Made by a program: the position numbers and the translations under genes. The notes beneath the pieces were generated by a model. The model saw only the letters and a program-made list of their open reading frames with translations. It searched no databases and was not told the origin of the DNA. From positions 682,001 to 746,000 of the forward strand of contig CAWGKQ010000008.1 of NCBI GenBank assembly GCA_963823245.1: a stretch of 64,000 nt of DNA, read 5' to 3'. This document shows positions 15,927-22,947 of this stretch, piece by piece. How positions within the stretch are numbered: position 1 is the first letter of the stretch; each line of letters begins with the position of its first letter. This stretch comes from JAWVFM01 sp963823245. GTDB lineage: Bacteria > Actinomycetota > Thermoleophilia > Solirubrobacterales > 70-9.

Positions 15927-16796
15927 ATGTCGCAGGAGAACGTGGAGACCGTCCGTGAGCACATCGAGGCGTTTCGCCAGGACGACGTACCCGGCGCGCT
16001 CTCGTACCTCGATCCCCATGTGGTGTGGGACCCGAGCCGGGCTCGCGGCATCGACGTCCCCGTGGCCTATGGACACGAAGAGGTCATCCAAATGACTCGG
16101 CACTACATCGGAGCGTTCGAGGATTACGACTATCAGGCGCGGCGGCTTACCGACCTCGGCTCCGGCGCGGTACTCGCCCTCGTCACTGAGGAAGGACGAG
16201 GCAAGGGCAGCGGCGTTCCCGTGCGGCGCACCTTCGCCGTGCTCTACACAGTGATCGACGGCAAGATCGCTCGGGTCACCTTCTTCCCAAGCGAGGAGGA
16301 AGCCCTCGCAGCCGCCGGGCTGCGGGAGCAGGCGATGTCGCAGGAGAACGTCGAGATCGTCAAGTCGGTCCATCCGCCGTCGGGAACGGATCTCGTGCGT
16401 TGGTTTGCCGACGACCCCGAGGTGGCGGCTCGCTTGGAGGCGGCCGCGCCACTCTTCCATGAGGGGTTCGAGTTCATCGGAGGGGTCTCCGAGCAGAGCC
16501 CCGGGCTTCGACTCAGCGGCACCGGTCTGGCCGAGCTGGCCGAGAGGTGGCGGGAGTGGATGGAGCCCTGGGAGGTCTACTGGACCGAGATCGAGGACGT
16601 CATCGACGCCGGCGGTGACCGGGTCCTCGTCCTGATCCGAGACCACGGTCGCCTTCGGGGCAGCGATGCCGAGGTCGACCAGGTCGCCGCCTCCGTCTGG
16701 ACGCTCCGCGACGGCAAGATCGCGCGAGTCGAGTTCCACGTCAGCCGCGAGCGGGCCCTGGAGTCCGTCTCGCTGCCCGACGAGCGGCGCTCCTAG
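15927..16796 (+). CDS. Two SnoaL-like domains fused by loss of a stop codon
   Basis: The 289-residue protein contains two complete SnoaL/NTF2-like units. Unit one runs from MSQENVETVREHIEAF to about residue 134 and ends ALAAAGLRE. Unit two starts again with MSQENVEIVKSV. Between them the usual TAG is CAG (16329-16331), so the frame continues through GCG into the second ATG at 16335. Each unit alone has the family length of about 130-150 residues. Whether a fused protein or a second internal start is used is unknown. Confidence 0.8.
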   Translation: MSQENVETVREHIEAFRQDDVPGALSYLDPHVVWDPSRARGIDVPVAYGHEEVIQMTRHYIGAFEDYDYQARRLTDLGSGAVLALVTEEGRGKGSGVPVRRTFAVLYTVIDGKIARVTFFPSEEEALAAAGLREQAMSQENVEIVKSVHPPSGTDLVRWFADDPEVAARLEAAAPLFHEGFEFIGGVSEQSPGLRLSGTGLAELAERWREWMEPWEVYWTEIEDVIDAGGDRVLVLIRDHGRLRGSDAEVDQVAASVWTLRDGKIARVEFHVSRERALESVSLPDERRS

Positions 16797-16843
16797 CTCG
16801 CTCAACCGATGGAAGCCGTGGCGCTGGCGGCCCGTGGGATGGG

Positions 16844-16862
16844 GCGAGATACTGCGCGGGCG
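16844..16862 (+). repeat. Leader repeat of SnoaL cassette, copy 3
   Basis: GCGAGATACTGCGCGGGCG directly precedes the ATG at 16863 and matches the leader at 218-237 (minus) and the orphan at 11953-11972. Confidence 0.75.
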
Positions 16863-17258
16863 ATGTCGGAGGAGAACGTGGAAGCCATTCGCGCCGCCTT
16901 CGAGCAGTACTCCCGCGGCGATTTCAGCCTGATGTTCGCGGTGATGACTGACGATTTTGAGTTTGTGACCGCGAAGGAGATGCCCGACGCCGGGAGATAC
17001 CGCGGTCAGGAAGCGCGTGAGTGGATGACGGCGTATATGGAGTCCTTCGACGGGTTCAGGATGGAAGCGACGGAGATCATCGACGCGGGAGACAAAGCGG
17101 TGAGCGCGGTCCTGCAACGAGGCCGCCCACGCGGGAGCGAGGGTGAGGTCGAGAGTCACTGGTGGCAGGTCGTGACCTTTCGGGCCGACGGGGTTGCGAG
17201 GATCGAGATGTTCTCTCGGCGTGACCAAGCCCTCGAAGCCGCCGGGCTGCGGGAGTAG
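16863..17258 (+). CDS. SnoaL-like (NTF2-fold) protein
   Basis: The 131-residue protein reads MSEENVEAIRAAFEQYSRGD, has a beta-rich body (DDFEFVTAKE, WWQVVTFRADG) and ends ALEAAGLRE. I chose ATG 16863 because all family members begin MS(Q/E)ENVE, although the frame is open to 16809. SnoaL-like proteins bind small hydrophobic ligands or act as isomerases. No function is assigned to this group. Its ends are the reference for the 5' leader and 3' module repeats. Confidence 0.8.
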   Translation: MSEENVEAIRAAFEQYSRGDFSLMFAVMTDDFEFVTAKEMPDAGRYRGQEAREWMTAYMESFDGFRMEATEIIDAGDKAVSAVLQRGRPRGSEGEVESHWWQVVTFRADGVARIEMFSRRDQALEAAGLRE

Positions 17259-17510
17259 GCGCCGCGACCTTCTAGGGGCCCCGAGGCTGAGCCCGTCGAT
17301 GTCGCCGGCGATGTCGAGCGCGCGGCTCACCACATCGCTCAGAAAGCTCGCGGCCTCCGCGCCGCCGCTGCCGAATCGGCCCGAGGGTCTGCGCAGGATC
17401 GCCATGCTCAGGGTTGTGCTCCGGGTTACGTGCGGAGCCCTGCGTGCCTAACCCCCCGCCATCTCGCTACCTCGCGTGCCTTTGCGGGCCGGTGCGGAGA
17501 TATGCGTTAA
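17259..17510. other. Spacer without a supported gene
   Basis: No convincing frame is visible between the SnoaL-like gene and the repeat unit at 17511. Together with that repeat it makes a gene-free stretch of about 550 bp. Confidence 0.4.
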
Positions 17511-17745
17511 TCGGGGCGGCTGGATTTGAACCGGCGACCTTTCGGCCCCCAGCCGACGGCAAGCGGAGTCGATACGTCCAGGAGCGTCCAATGCGTCCAT
17601 ATCGTCCACGCTCGTGGACATTCTGGACACATAGGACGTAGCGGTCGGGACTAGAGCGGTACCACGAGTCGTCGCGGGTTTAGATCGGGGGCCCGCTACG
17701 TCTCCCGCGGTGACGCACGGATCCTGGAACAGATACCTCGCGGCC
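17511..17745. repeat. 220-bp att-like repeat, copy 1 (tRNA tail, iterons, GGTACC)
   Basis: On the minus strand 17511-17552 encodes a tRNA 3' tail (AAGGTCG, then TTCAAAT and a GCCCCGA acceptor) without a 5' half. Next come several TGGACG(C/A) units in both directions (17570-17640), a GGTACC and a segment GCCCGCTACGTCTCCCGCGG. The same order recurs at 22597 and 24973. The iterons resemble integrase arm-type sites. No integrase is present. Confidence 0.65.
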
Positions 17746-17807
17746 CTCGATGACATCGAAGTCCACGAGGTGGGGCGGTCGCTCTGACGTATAGGCGTCG
17801 TCGCGAC

Positions 17808-18686
17808 CTACACGTCGATCGACATCGCCCGCAGGCGTTCGGGATCGACGACGAGGTCGATCGCGACGATGCGGCCTCCGCTCACCGTGAAGCCGACGAC
17901 GCCGCGCAGCACGCCGCCCGTAGCCACGATGGCGCCAGCGCCCCCGTTGACGATCGCGGGCCGAGCCAGCGGCGCGAACGGGGCGCCTCTGCTCAGGATC
18001 CGTTCCGCAACGGCAGCCGCGCCCACCGCCGGAGGCCTTGCCGCCGGGCCGATCCGGCCCGTGTGGGTGCGGAAGACCACGTCGGGGTCGAGGACGTCCA
18101 GCAGCGCCTCGAAGTCACCGGCGCGCGCCGCGGCCAGGAACGCATCCGCGGCCCGGCGCTGGGCCGCGAGGTCGCGGTCGGTCGGCGGCACCGATCCCCG
18201 GACCCGGCGCCGTGCCCTGCTCGCGAGCTGCCGGGCGGCCGCGGGCGTTCGATCGAGGATCTCGGCGATGTCGTCGAACGGCACGCCGAACATGTCGTGA
18301 AGAACGAAGGCAAGGCGCTCGGGCGGCGACAGCGTCTCGAGCACCACGAGTATCGCCAGCCCGACTGAGTCGGCGAGCTCCGTCTCATGGGCCGGGTCCT
18401 TCTCCCAATCGGTGCTCACGAGCAGCTCCGGCAGCGACTCGCCCACGACGTCTTCGGGTCTCGCTCGCCGCGCTCGGAGTATGTCGAGGGAGATCCGGCC
18501 GACGACCGTCGTGAGCCAGCCGCGCAAATTGCCGACGCCGTCAGCGTCGGCGCGGCTGAGCCGAAGCCATGTCTCCTGGACCGCGTCGTCCGCTTCGGTC
18601 GTCGAACCCAGCATCCGGTAGGCGACCGCCTGAAGGTGGTCGCGGTGTGCCTCGAACTGCTCCGCCAGTAGGTCGCGCTCGTTCAC
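17808..18686 (-). CDS. ECF41-type RNA polymerase sigma factor with SnoaL-like C-domain
   Basis: Residues 1-170 contain sigma region 2 (YRMLGSTTEADDAVQETWLR) and region 4 (LSPPERLAFVLHDMFGVPF). The C-terminal 110 residues form an NTF2/SnoaL-like domain (DFEALLDVLDPDVVFRTHTG) ending with DPERL, close to the NPDKL-type motif of ECF41. I chose GTG 18686, preceded by GGAGATGTGAC. In ECF41 the C-domain controls core binding, and no anti-sigma factor is used. The gene is divergent from an ABC exporter pair, which it may control. Confidence 0.85.
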   Translation of the reverse strand: MNERDLLAEQFEAHRDHLQAVAYRMLGSTTEADDAVQETWLRLSRADADGVGNLRGWLTTVVGRISLDILRARRARPEDVVGESLPELLVSTDWEKDPAHETELADSVGLAILVVLETLSPPERLAFVLHDMFGVPFDDIAEILDRTPAAARQLASRARRRVRGSVPPTDRDLAAQRRAADAFLAAARAGDFEALLDVLDPDVVFRTHTGRIGPAARPPAVGAAAVAERILSRGAPFAPLARPAIVNGGAGAIVATGGVLRGVVGFTVSGGRIVAIDLVVDPERLRAMSIDV

Positions 18687-18771
18687 GTCACATCTCCTCG
18701 TTCGCATCCGTCATCTGGGTGACGAACCACCGGCCGTCGATGTGACGGCCAAACCCCGGAGGTGAAGACGA

Positions 18772-19728
18772 ATGACAGCGAACGGAGCATGGGCCATCGA
18801 GGCGAGTGGACTCACGAAGACCTATCCCGGCGGCATCGAGGCCGTGAAAGGCATCGATCTCAAGGTCGCGCCCGGCGAGACCTTCGGGCTCCTGGGCCCG
18901 AACGGTGCCGGCAAGTCGACGACTATCGGGATGCTGACGACGGCGATCGCACCGAGCGCTGGCGCCGCCCGGCTCGCCGGCTTCGACGTCGCCGCCCAGC
19001 CGCTTACCGTGCGCCGGGCATCGAGCGTCGTCTTCCAGGACCCGGTTGTCGATCGCGGCCTGACCGGGCGGCGGAATCTCGAGCTCCACGCCCGCCTTTG
19101 GGGCGTCGACCGGTCGAGGGCGGTATCGCGGATTGATGGGCTGGCGACGGCCTTCGGGCTCGGCGAGCTCGTCGACCGAACCGTCGATACCTATAGCGGT
19201 GGCCAGCGCCGGCGCCTCGAGATCGCGCGGGCGCTGGTGTCGGAGCCTGCGGTCCTGTTCCTCGATGAACCGACGGTAGGGCTCGATCCGCGCATCCGGC
19301 ACGAGCTTCACGACGTGCTCGAGAACCTCCGTGCGAGGGTCGAGATGACGATCCTCCTCACGACGCACTACCTGGAGGAGGCCGAGCGCCTCTGCGATCG
19401 GATCGCGGTAATGCACGTTGGCCGAATCGTCACGCTCGACACCCCGGAGGCGCTCCTCCGCACCATGGGCTCGGAGATCCTCGAGCTCCGCGTGAACGGA
19501 GATGGGTCGTCCACGCTCGCTGCCCTCCGCTCGCAGGGGATCGCGGGGGATGACGCCTTCATGGTCGGCACCACGCTCACGATCCCGCTCCATGAGCGAA
19601 GAGCAACCGATGCGATCGCGGTCGCCAGAGAGCTCGACCTCGGGGCCGTCGGTCTCAGCTCGAGGCGCCCGACGCTCGACGACGTCTACCTGAAGCTGAC
19701 CGGCGATCGCCTCGGCGCGGCCGCCTGA
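18772..19728 (+). CDS. ABC exporter ATP-binding protein (DrrA-like)
   Basis: The 318-residue protein has Walker A GPNGAGKST, signature YSGGQRRRLE, Walker B LFLDEPTVGLD and the switch His in TTHYLEEAERL, followed by a C-terminal domain typical of DrrA/CcmA drug exporters. A GGAGG lies 10 bp before the ATG. It precedes the permease gene by 32 bp. The exported compound is unknown. Confidence 0.9.
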   Translation: MTANGAWAIEASGLTKTYPGGIEAVKGIDLKVAPGETFGLLGPNGAGKSTTIGMLTTAIAPSAGAARLAGFDVAAQPLTVRRASSVVFQDPVVDRGLTGRRNLELHARLWGVDRSRAVSRIDGLATAFGLGELVDRTVDTYSGGQRRRLEIARALVSEPAVLFLDEPTVGLDPRIRHELHDVLENLRARVEMTILLTTHYLEEAERLCDRIAVMHVGRIVTLDTPEALLRTMGSEILELRVNGDGSSTLAALRSQGIAGDDAFMVGTTLTIPLHERRATDAIAVARELDLGAVGLSSRRPTLDDVYLKLTGDRLGAAA

Positions 19729-19760
19729 AACAGACAACCCGATCGAGAAGGAGAAGACGG

Positions 19761-20564
19761 ATGTCCGCAATCGCTGCAATCGAGACCCTGGCTGGGCGCC
19801 GCGCCGCGCTCACTGTACGAACGCCCCGGCAGATCGTCGTTCCGCTGCTCACCCCGGTTCTGTTCGCCCTCGTGATCGCGCCGGCGCTTCAATCGGCGCT
19901 CGGCGGCCTGGGCGCCCACATCGACTACACGGCGTTCGTTGCCGTGGGCACGGTTGGCCTGCTGGTGCCGCTGACCGCGGTCTTCGCGGGCCTGAGCGTG
20001 ATCGTGGATCGCGAAAGCGGCGCCCAGTCCGAGCTCCTAGCCGCCCCGGTCCCGAGGTCGCTCTTGGTGCTTGGGAACCTTGTCGTTGCGCTCGGCGTCG
20101 CGGCCCTCCAGGTCGTCGTGCTGATCGCGGTCGCAGCACTGCGCGGCGCCGACTTCCAGGTGGCGGCTGGCGGGCTCGCTTGGTTCGTCGCCGCAGCGCT
20201 CCTGTTCGCGGTGTTCATGTACGGGGTGGCGGAGGTTCTCGTTACCCGCATGCCGAAGCAGGAGGAATACATCGCGGCGACGCCAGGCGTGGCAATCCTG
20301 CCGTGGTTCTTCGCCGGGGCCCTGTTCCCGATCACGGCGCTCCCGGGAGCGCTTACGGCGTTCGCGAAGGTGCTACCGCTCACCCACGCTCTGGCGCTCA
20401 TGCGCTACGGGCTACTCGGGGACCACGGTGCCGGGCTCCACGACATCTGGGGCGGCGGCGGCACCACCACCGAGGCTGCTGCGAGCCTCGGGGTAGTCGC
20501 CCTCGCGGCGCTCGTGCTCACTGGGCTCGCGATCCGCGTGTTCACCCGTTCGGCGGTTCGATGA
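19761..20564 (+). CDS. ABC-2 type permease (DrrB-like)
   Basis: The 267-residue protein has about six hydrophobic helices and the ABC-2 signature region near PWFFAGALFPITALPGAL. It pairs with the ATPase upstream, with a GAGAAGGAGAAG ribosome binding region before ATG 19761. The complex would be a drug- or lipid-type exporter. Its stop overlaps the start of the next small frame (ATGA). Confidence 0.88.
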   Translation: MSAIAAIETLAGRRAALTVRTPRQIVVPLLTPVLFALVIAPALQSALGGLGAHIDYTAFVAVGTVGLLVPLTAVFAGLSVIVDRESGAQSELLAAPVPRSLLVLGNLVVALGVAALQVVVLIAVAALRGADFQVAAGGLAWFVAAALLFAVFMYGVAEVLVTRMPKQEEYIAATPGVAILPWFFAGALFPITALPGALTAFAKVLPLTHALALMRYGLLGDHGAGLHDIWGGGGTTTEAAASLGVVALAALVLTGLAIRVFTRSAVR

Positions 20565-20872
20565 GTGGCGGGGCCTGGGGCGGCCGGATCCTGCGCGGTC
20601 AGCGGCGATCCGCGGCGCTCATGAGCTGCTTGGAGCGCGTTGGCAATGAGGGGTTCGTCGCGCGGCGCGAGGTGGCCGGCGTCGGTGAGGTCGTTCTGTC
20701 CTCGGCGACCCGATGGGCCACCGCATTTGAAACGGCGTCGGAGCGGAAACCGCCGAGCGCTTTCGTGGAGGGCCGACGCGGAGCCGTGCTCGCGCACCTG
20801 CTCGAACGCGACGAGGCCGAGATCCTGGTCCTGCCCGAGAACGTCGACCTAAGCGCAATCGAAGCCCTCTAG
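20561..20872 (+). CDS. Small hypothetical protein coupled to the exporter
   Basis: The 103-residue frame starts in a 4-bp overlap with the permease stop and reads VGNEGFVARREVAGVGEVVL and EILVLPENVDLSAIEAL. I recognise no family, hydrophobic segment or motif. The coupling and an even amino acid composition make it plausible. The absence of homology in view keeps confidence low. Confidence 0.4.
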   Translation: MSGGAWGGRILRGQRRSAALMSCLERVGNEGFVARREVAGVGEVVLSSATRWATAFETASERKPPSAFVEGRRGAVLAHLLERDEAEILVLPENVDLSAIEAL

Positions 20873-21450
20873 AGTCTGCTGCCCATCGGTTACCGGTCGC
20901 GGCTCGGATCACCCCCGGTTCGCGCCGACATCCTCTTCCGTGATCGCGCGCCACAGGTCTGCCGCGTCGCACCCGATCCAAGCCGCATCTGAGCCGTTGG
21001 CGGCTGCGCCGACGACCACGGCACGTATCTCCGAGGCCACGGGGGCCGTTCCCTCGGATTCCGAGAAATTCGCGCGTGCCGATATAGCCGAGCTGGATTC
21101 TGGGACGACGGAGAGCCGCGGAGAAGCTCGGCTCGGCCGGGGGACCTCGCACGACGCCACCCAGCGTCGGCTCCGCCCCCATCGTCCCCGCTCGTGGAGC
21201 AACCTCGGGCAATTGTCCTCCGCAGAGCAGCCGTCGAAGCGCGCACTACTTGATCTTGGGCTTCTCCTCGCGGGCCTCTTGTCCCTGCCAACGGAGCCGA
21301 GGTGGAAGCGCGAGGGTCCTGGGCTCTGTGTGACCACGTGCACTCAACGCTGGGGTGGCCAGCCCCGTATTCCGAGGAAACGGTGACGAACCAACAGCCA
21401 AGTTGACGGAGCACCGCCGAATAACTGCAAGCGATGAAGGAGCGTCAAGT
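20873..21450. other. Stretch with open frames but no supported gene
   Basis: Long frames exist on both strands (for example 20909-21343 minus and 20940-21386 plus), but none has a ribosome binding site with recognisable content. I treat the stretch as intergenic, possibly a decayed gene. Confidence 0.3.
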
Positions 21451-21702
21451 ATGTCCCAGGTCAGAGTGAGAGCGGCGCTCGCCGCCACCGCGGCCGTCGT
21501 CGCCCTTGGGGTCGCGGCTTGCGGCGGAGCGTACTCAGGCGGCTCATCGATGTCGGCATCCGCGCCAGCGGCGAGCGTCAGCGGCGGTGCCTCCGGCGGA
21601 TCGAGCGCGAAGAGCCCCGCGACCGGCATCCCGCAAAACAACGGCGGGGACCACGACGCCGACAACAACGGCGGCCCGAGTGATGGCGACGGCAACATCT
21701 AG
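21451..21702 (+). CDS. Small lipoprotein with Asp/Gly-rich C-terminal tag
   Basis: The 83-residue protein has an N-terminal signal with a lipobox at LGVAACGG (about residues 21-28), a Ser/Gly/Ala-rich linker and the tag GIPQNNGGDHDADNNGGPSD followed by GDGNI. AAGGAG lies 9 bp before the ATG. The tag is nearly identical in the next protein. The D-x-D-x-N/D spacing suggests calcium or other metal binding, which is an inference. Confidence 0.75.
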   Translation: MSQVRVRAALAATAAVVALGVAACGGAYSGGSSMSASAPAASVSGGASGGSSAKSPATGIPQNNGGDHDADNNGGPSDGDGNI

Positions 21703-21753
21703 CCGCCTCAGGACACCATCGACCGTTCCAACAATGCAATCGAAAGGAGAATC

Positions 21754-21981
21754 ATGCTCTCACGGACACGAAATCGCCTCGCCCTGGTGAGCGCCGTCGT
21801 GCTCGGATCCGGTGCCCTCGCTCTCGGATCCGGGGTCTTCGGCGCCGATCTGGCGGGCGCCCACCTGCACCACAAGCACCATCACCATCACCATCACCAT
21901 CACGGCATCCCGCAGCACAACGGCGGGGACCACGACGCCGACAACAACGGCGGCCCGAGTGATGGCGACGGCAACATCTAG
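21754..21981 (+). CDS. Secreted polyhistidine peptide with the same C-terminal tag
   Basis: The 75-residue precursor has a signal peptide (MLSRTRNRLALVSAVVLGSG) with a cleavage region near ADLAGA. Next comes HLHHK with nine consecutive His, then GIPQHNGGDHDADNNGGPSD and GDGNI. GAAAGGAG precedes the ATG. The mature peptide is about 40 residues and almost entirely metal-ligand side chains. A role in binding nickel, zinc or copper outside the cell is an inference. The tag DNA differs from the first copy at only three bases. Confidence 0.75.
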   Translation: MLSRTRNRLALVSAVVLGSGALALGSGVFGADLAGAHLHHKHHHHHHHHHGIPQHNGGDHDADNNGGPSDGDGNI

Positions 21982-22567
21982 TCGCCGGACGATCGCTGCC
22001 GCGCTGGGCGTCCTCGGCGCGGCGGCGGTCGCGGCCTGTGGCTCGTCGGCAAATCAGGCCGCCCAGTCCGCGGCAAAAAGCCCCGGGCCGCTTGCCGGTC
22101 TGCGACGGGCAACGGTCCCGGACGCGTGGGGCCGTGCCAAGCTCGCGCGCGGGGGCCCAACCCTCGCCTATCCCCCAAGCTGGCGGAGGGTCAAGGCCGA
22201 TCCGGGCGCGGTCTCGGCGGCCCTCAGGTCCCGGCGCGGCCGAATCATCGGCTACCTGAACGCGACGCCGCAACAGGGCGACGAGACGCTCGCTGACTGG
22301 CGGACCTTCCGGCCGGCCCACAATGCCGATGAGGGCGACCGGAACGTCAAGCTCCGCGCTTCAGCGACCGGCCTGCGCTTGCGTGGGAGCCGTGGTTCGT
22401 GCGTGATCGACGACTACGAGACCTCGAGCGGGCAGCGCTATCGCGAACTGGCATGCATCGTCGCTGGCGCTCGCTCGACGACGGTCGTCGTTGGGGCGGC
22501 GCCGCCTTCCCGCTGGAACCGGTCGGGTCCCGTGCTCGATCGGGCGATCGAAAGCTTCGTGAGCTAG
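21962..22567 (+). CDS. Lipoprotein of unknown function
   Basis: The 201-residue protein starts inside the last codons of the His-rich peptide gene (20-bp overlap, +1 frame), with MATATSSRRTIAAALGVLGA and a lipobox AVAACGSS. The mature part contains LAYPPSWRRVKADPGAVSAA and CVIDDYETSSGQRYRELACI, consistent with a small folded domain with one disulfide. I know no family name. The overlap suggests coupled expression with the tagged peptides. Confidence 0.7.
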   Translation: MATATSSRRTIAAALGVLGAAAVAACGSSANQAAQSAAKSPGPLAGLRRATVPDAWGRAKLARGGPTLAYPPSWRRVKADPGAVSAALRSRRGRIIGYLNATPQQGDETLADWRTFRPAHNADEGDRNVKLRASATGLRLRGSRGSCVIDDYETSSGQRYRELACIVAGARSTTVVVGAAPPSRWNRSGPVLDRAIESFVS

Positions 22568-22596
22568 CAATCCGGAAGCGGGCTTTCGCCGGGTTC

Positions 22597-22815
22597 GAGG
22601 CGACTGGGTCTTGAACGAGCGATCTTTGGCCCTAGCCGGGCGGCAGCCGCTGTAGATGCGTCCCGGAGCGTCCAATGCGTCCAAATCGTCCACGCCGTAG
22701 ACATTCTGGACGCATAGGACGTGGCGGTCGGTACCAAAGCGGTACCAAACCGAGGTCGCGGGTTCAGATCCGGCCCGCTACGTGAGGCACGGATTGTCGA
22801 GCGAGTCGCGGCCTG
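22597..22815. repeat. 220-bp att-like repeat, copy 2, degenerate
   Basis: The order of copy 1 recurs: a decayed tRNA tail (GTCTTGAACGAGCGATCTTT), a row of GCGTCC units, CATTCTGGACGCATAGGACG, a GGTACCAAAGCGGTACC pair and GGCCCGCTACGTGAGGCACG. The last part has lost 14 bp relative to the other copies. It lies in the same orientation as copies 1 and 3. Confidence 0.65.
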
Positions 22816-22826
22816 AGGCCCCGACG

Positions 22827-22878
22827 GCGGCGATCGCTCGCTTCAAACGCGAGGGGTCCCTGTTCGAACCAGGGCGGC
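22827..22878 (+). tRNA. Truncated tRNA-Leu(CAA)-like 3' half
   Basis: CTCGC-TTCAAAC-GCGAG forms a complete anticodon arm with CAA. It is followed by a T arm around CTGTTCGAACCAGG and CGGCTCT. No 5' acceptor strand AGAGCCG or D arm is found upstream. As with the other tails, only the 3' half remains. Confidence 0.45.
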
Positions 22879-22947
22879 TCTTAGTGTCTTCGGCGGCCGG
22901 ACTTCGCTCGGTTGAGCGGGATCCGCTCGTCGCGGCGCCACCGTCTG

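Noticed and set aside
17570..17640. TGGACGC repeats as a CRISPR-like array
   Set aside because: Units are 7-8 bp, occur in both directions and have irregular short spacing. There are no cas genes and no uniform spacers.
20909..21343. 144-residue minus frame as a gene
   Set aside because: It has no ribosome binding site, no recognisable family, and overlaps an equally long frame on the other strand.
21844..21903. Nine-His stretch as possible cloning-vector contamination
   Set aside because: The stretch follows a normal actinobacterial signal peptide, lies between two native lipoprotein genes and shares its tail DNA with a neighbour, so it is natural.
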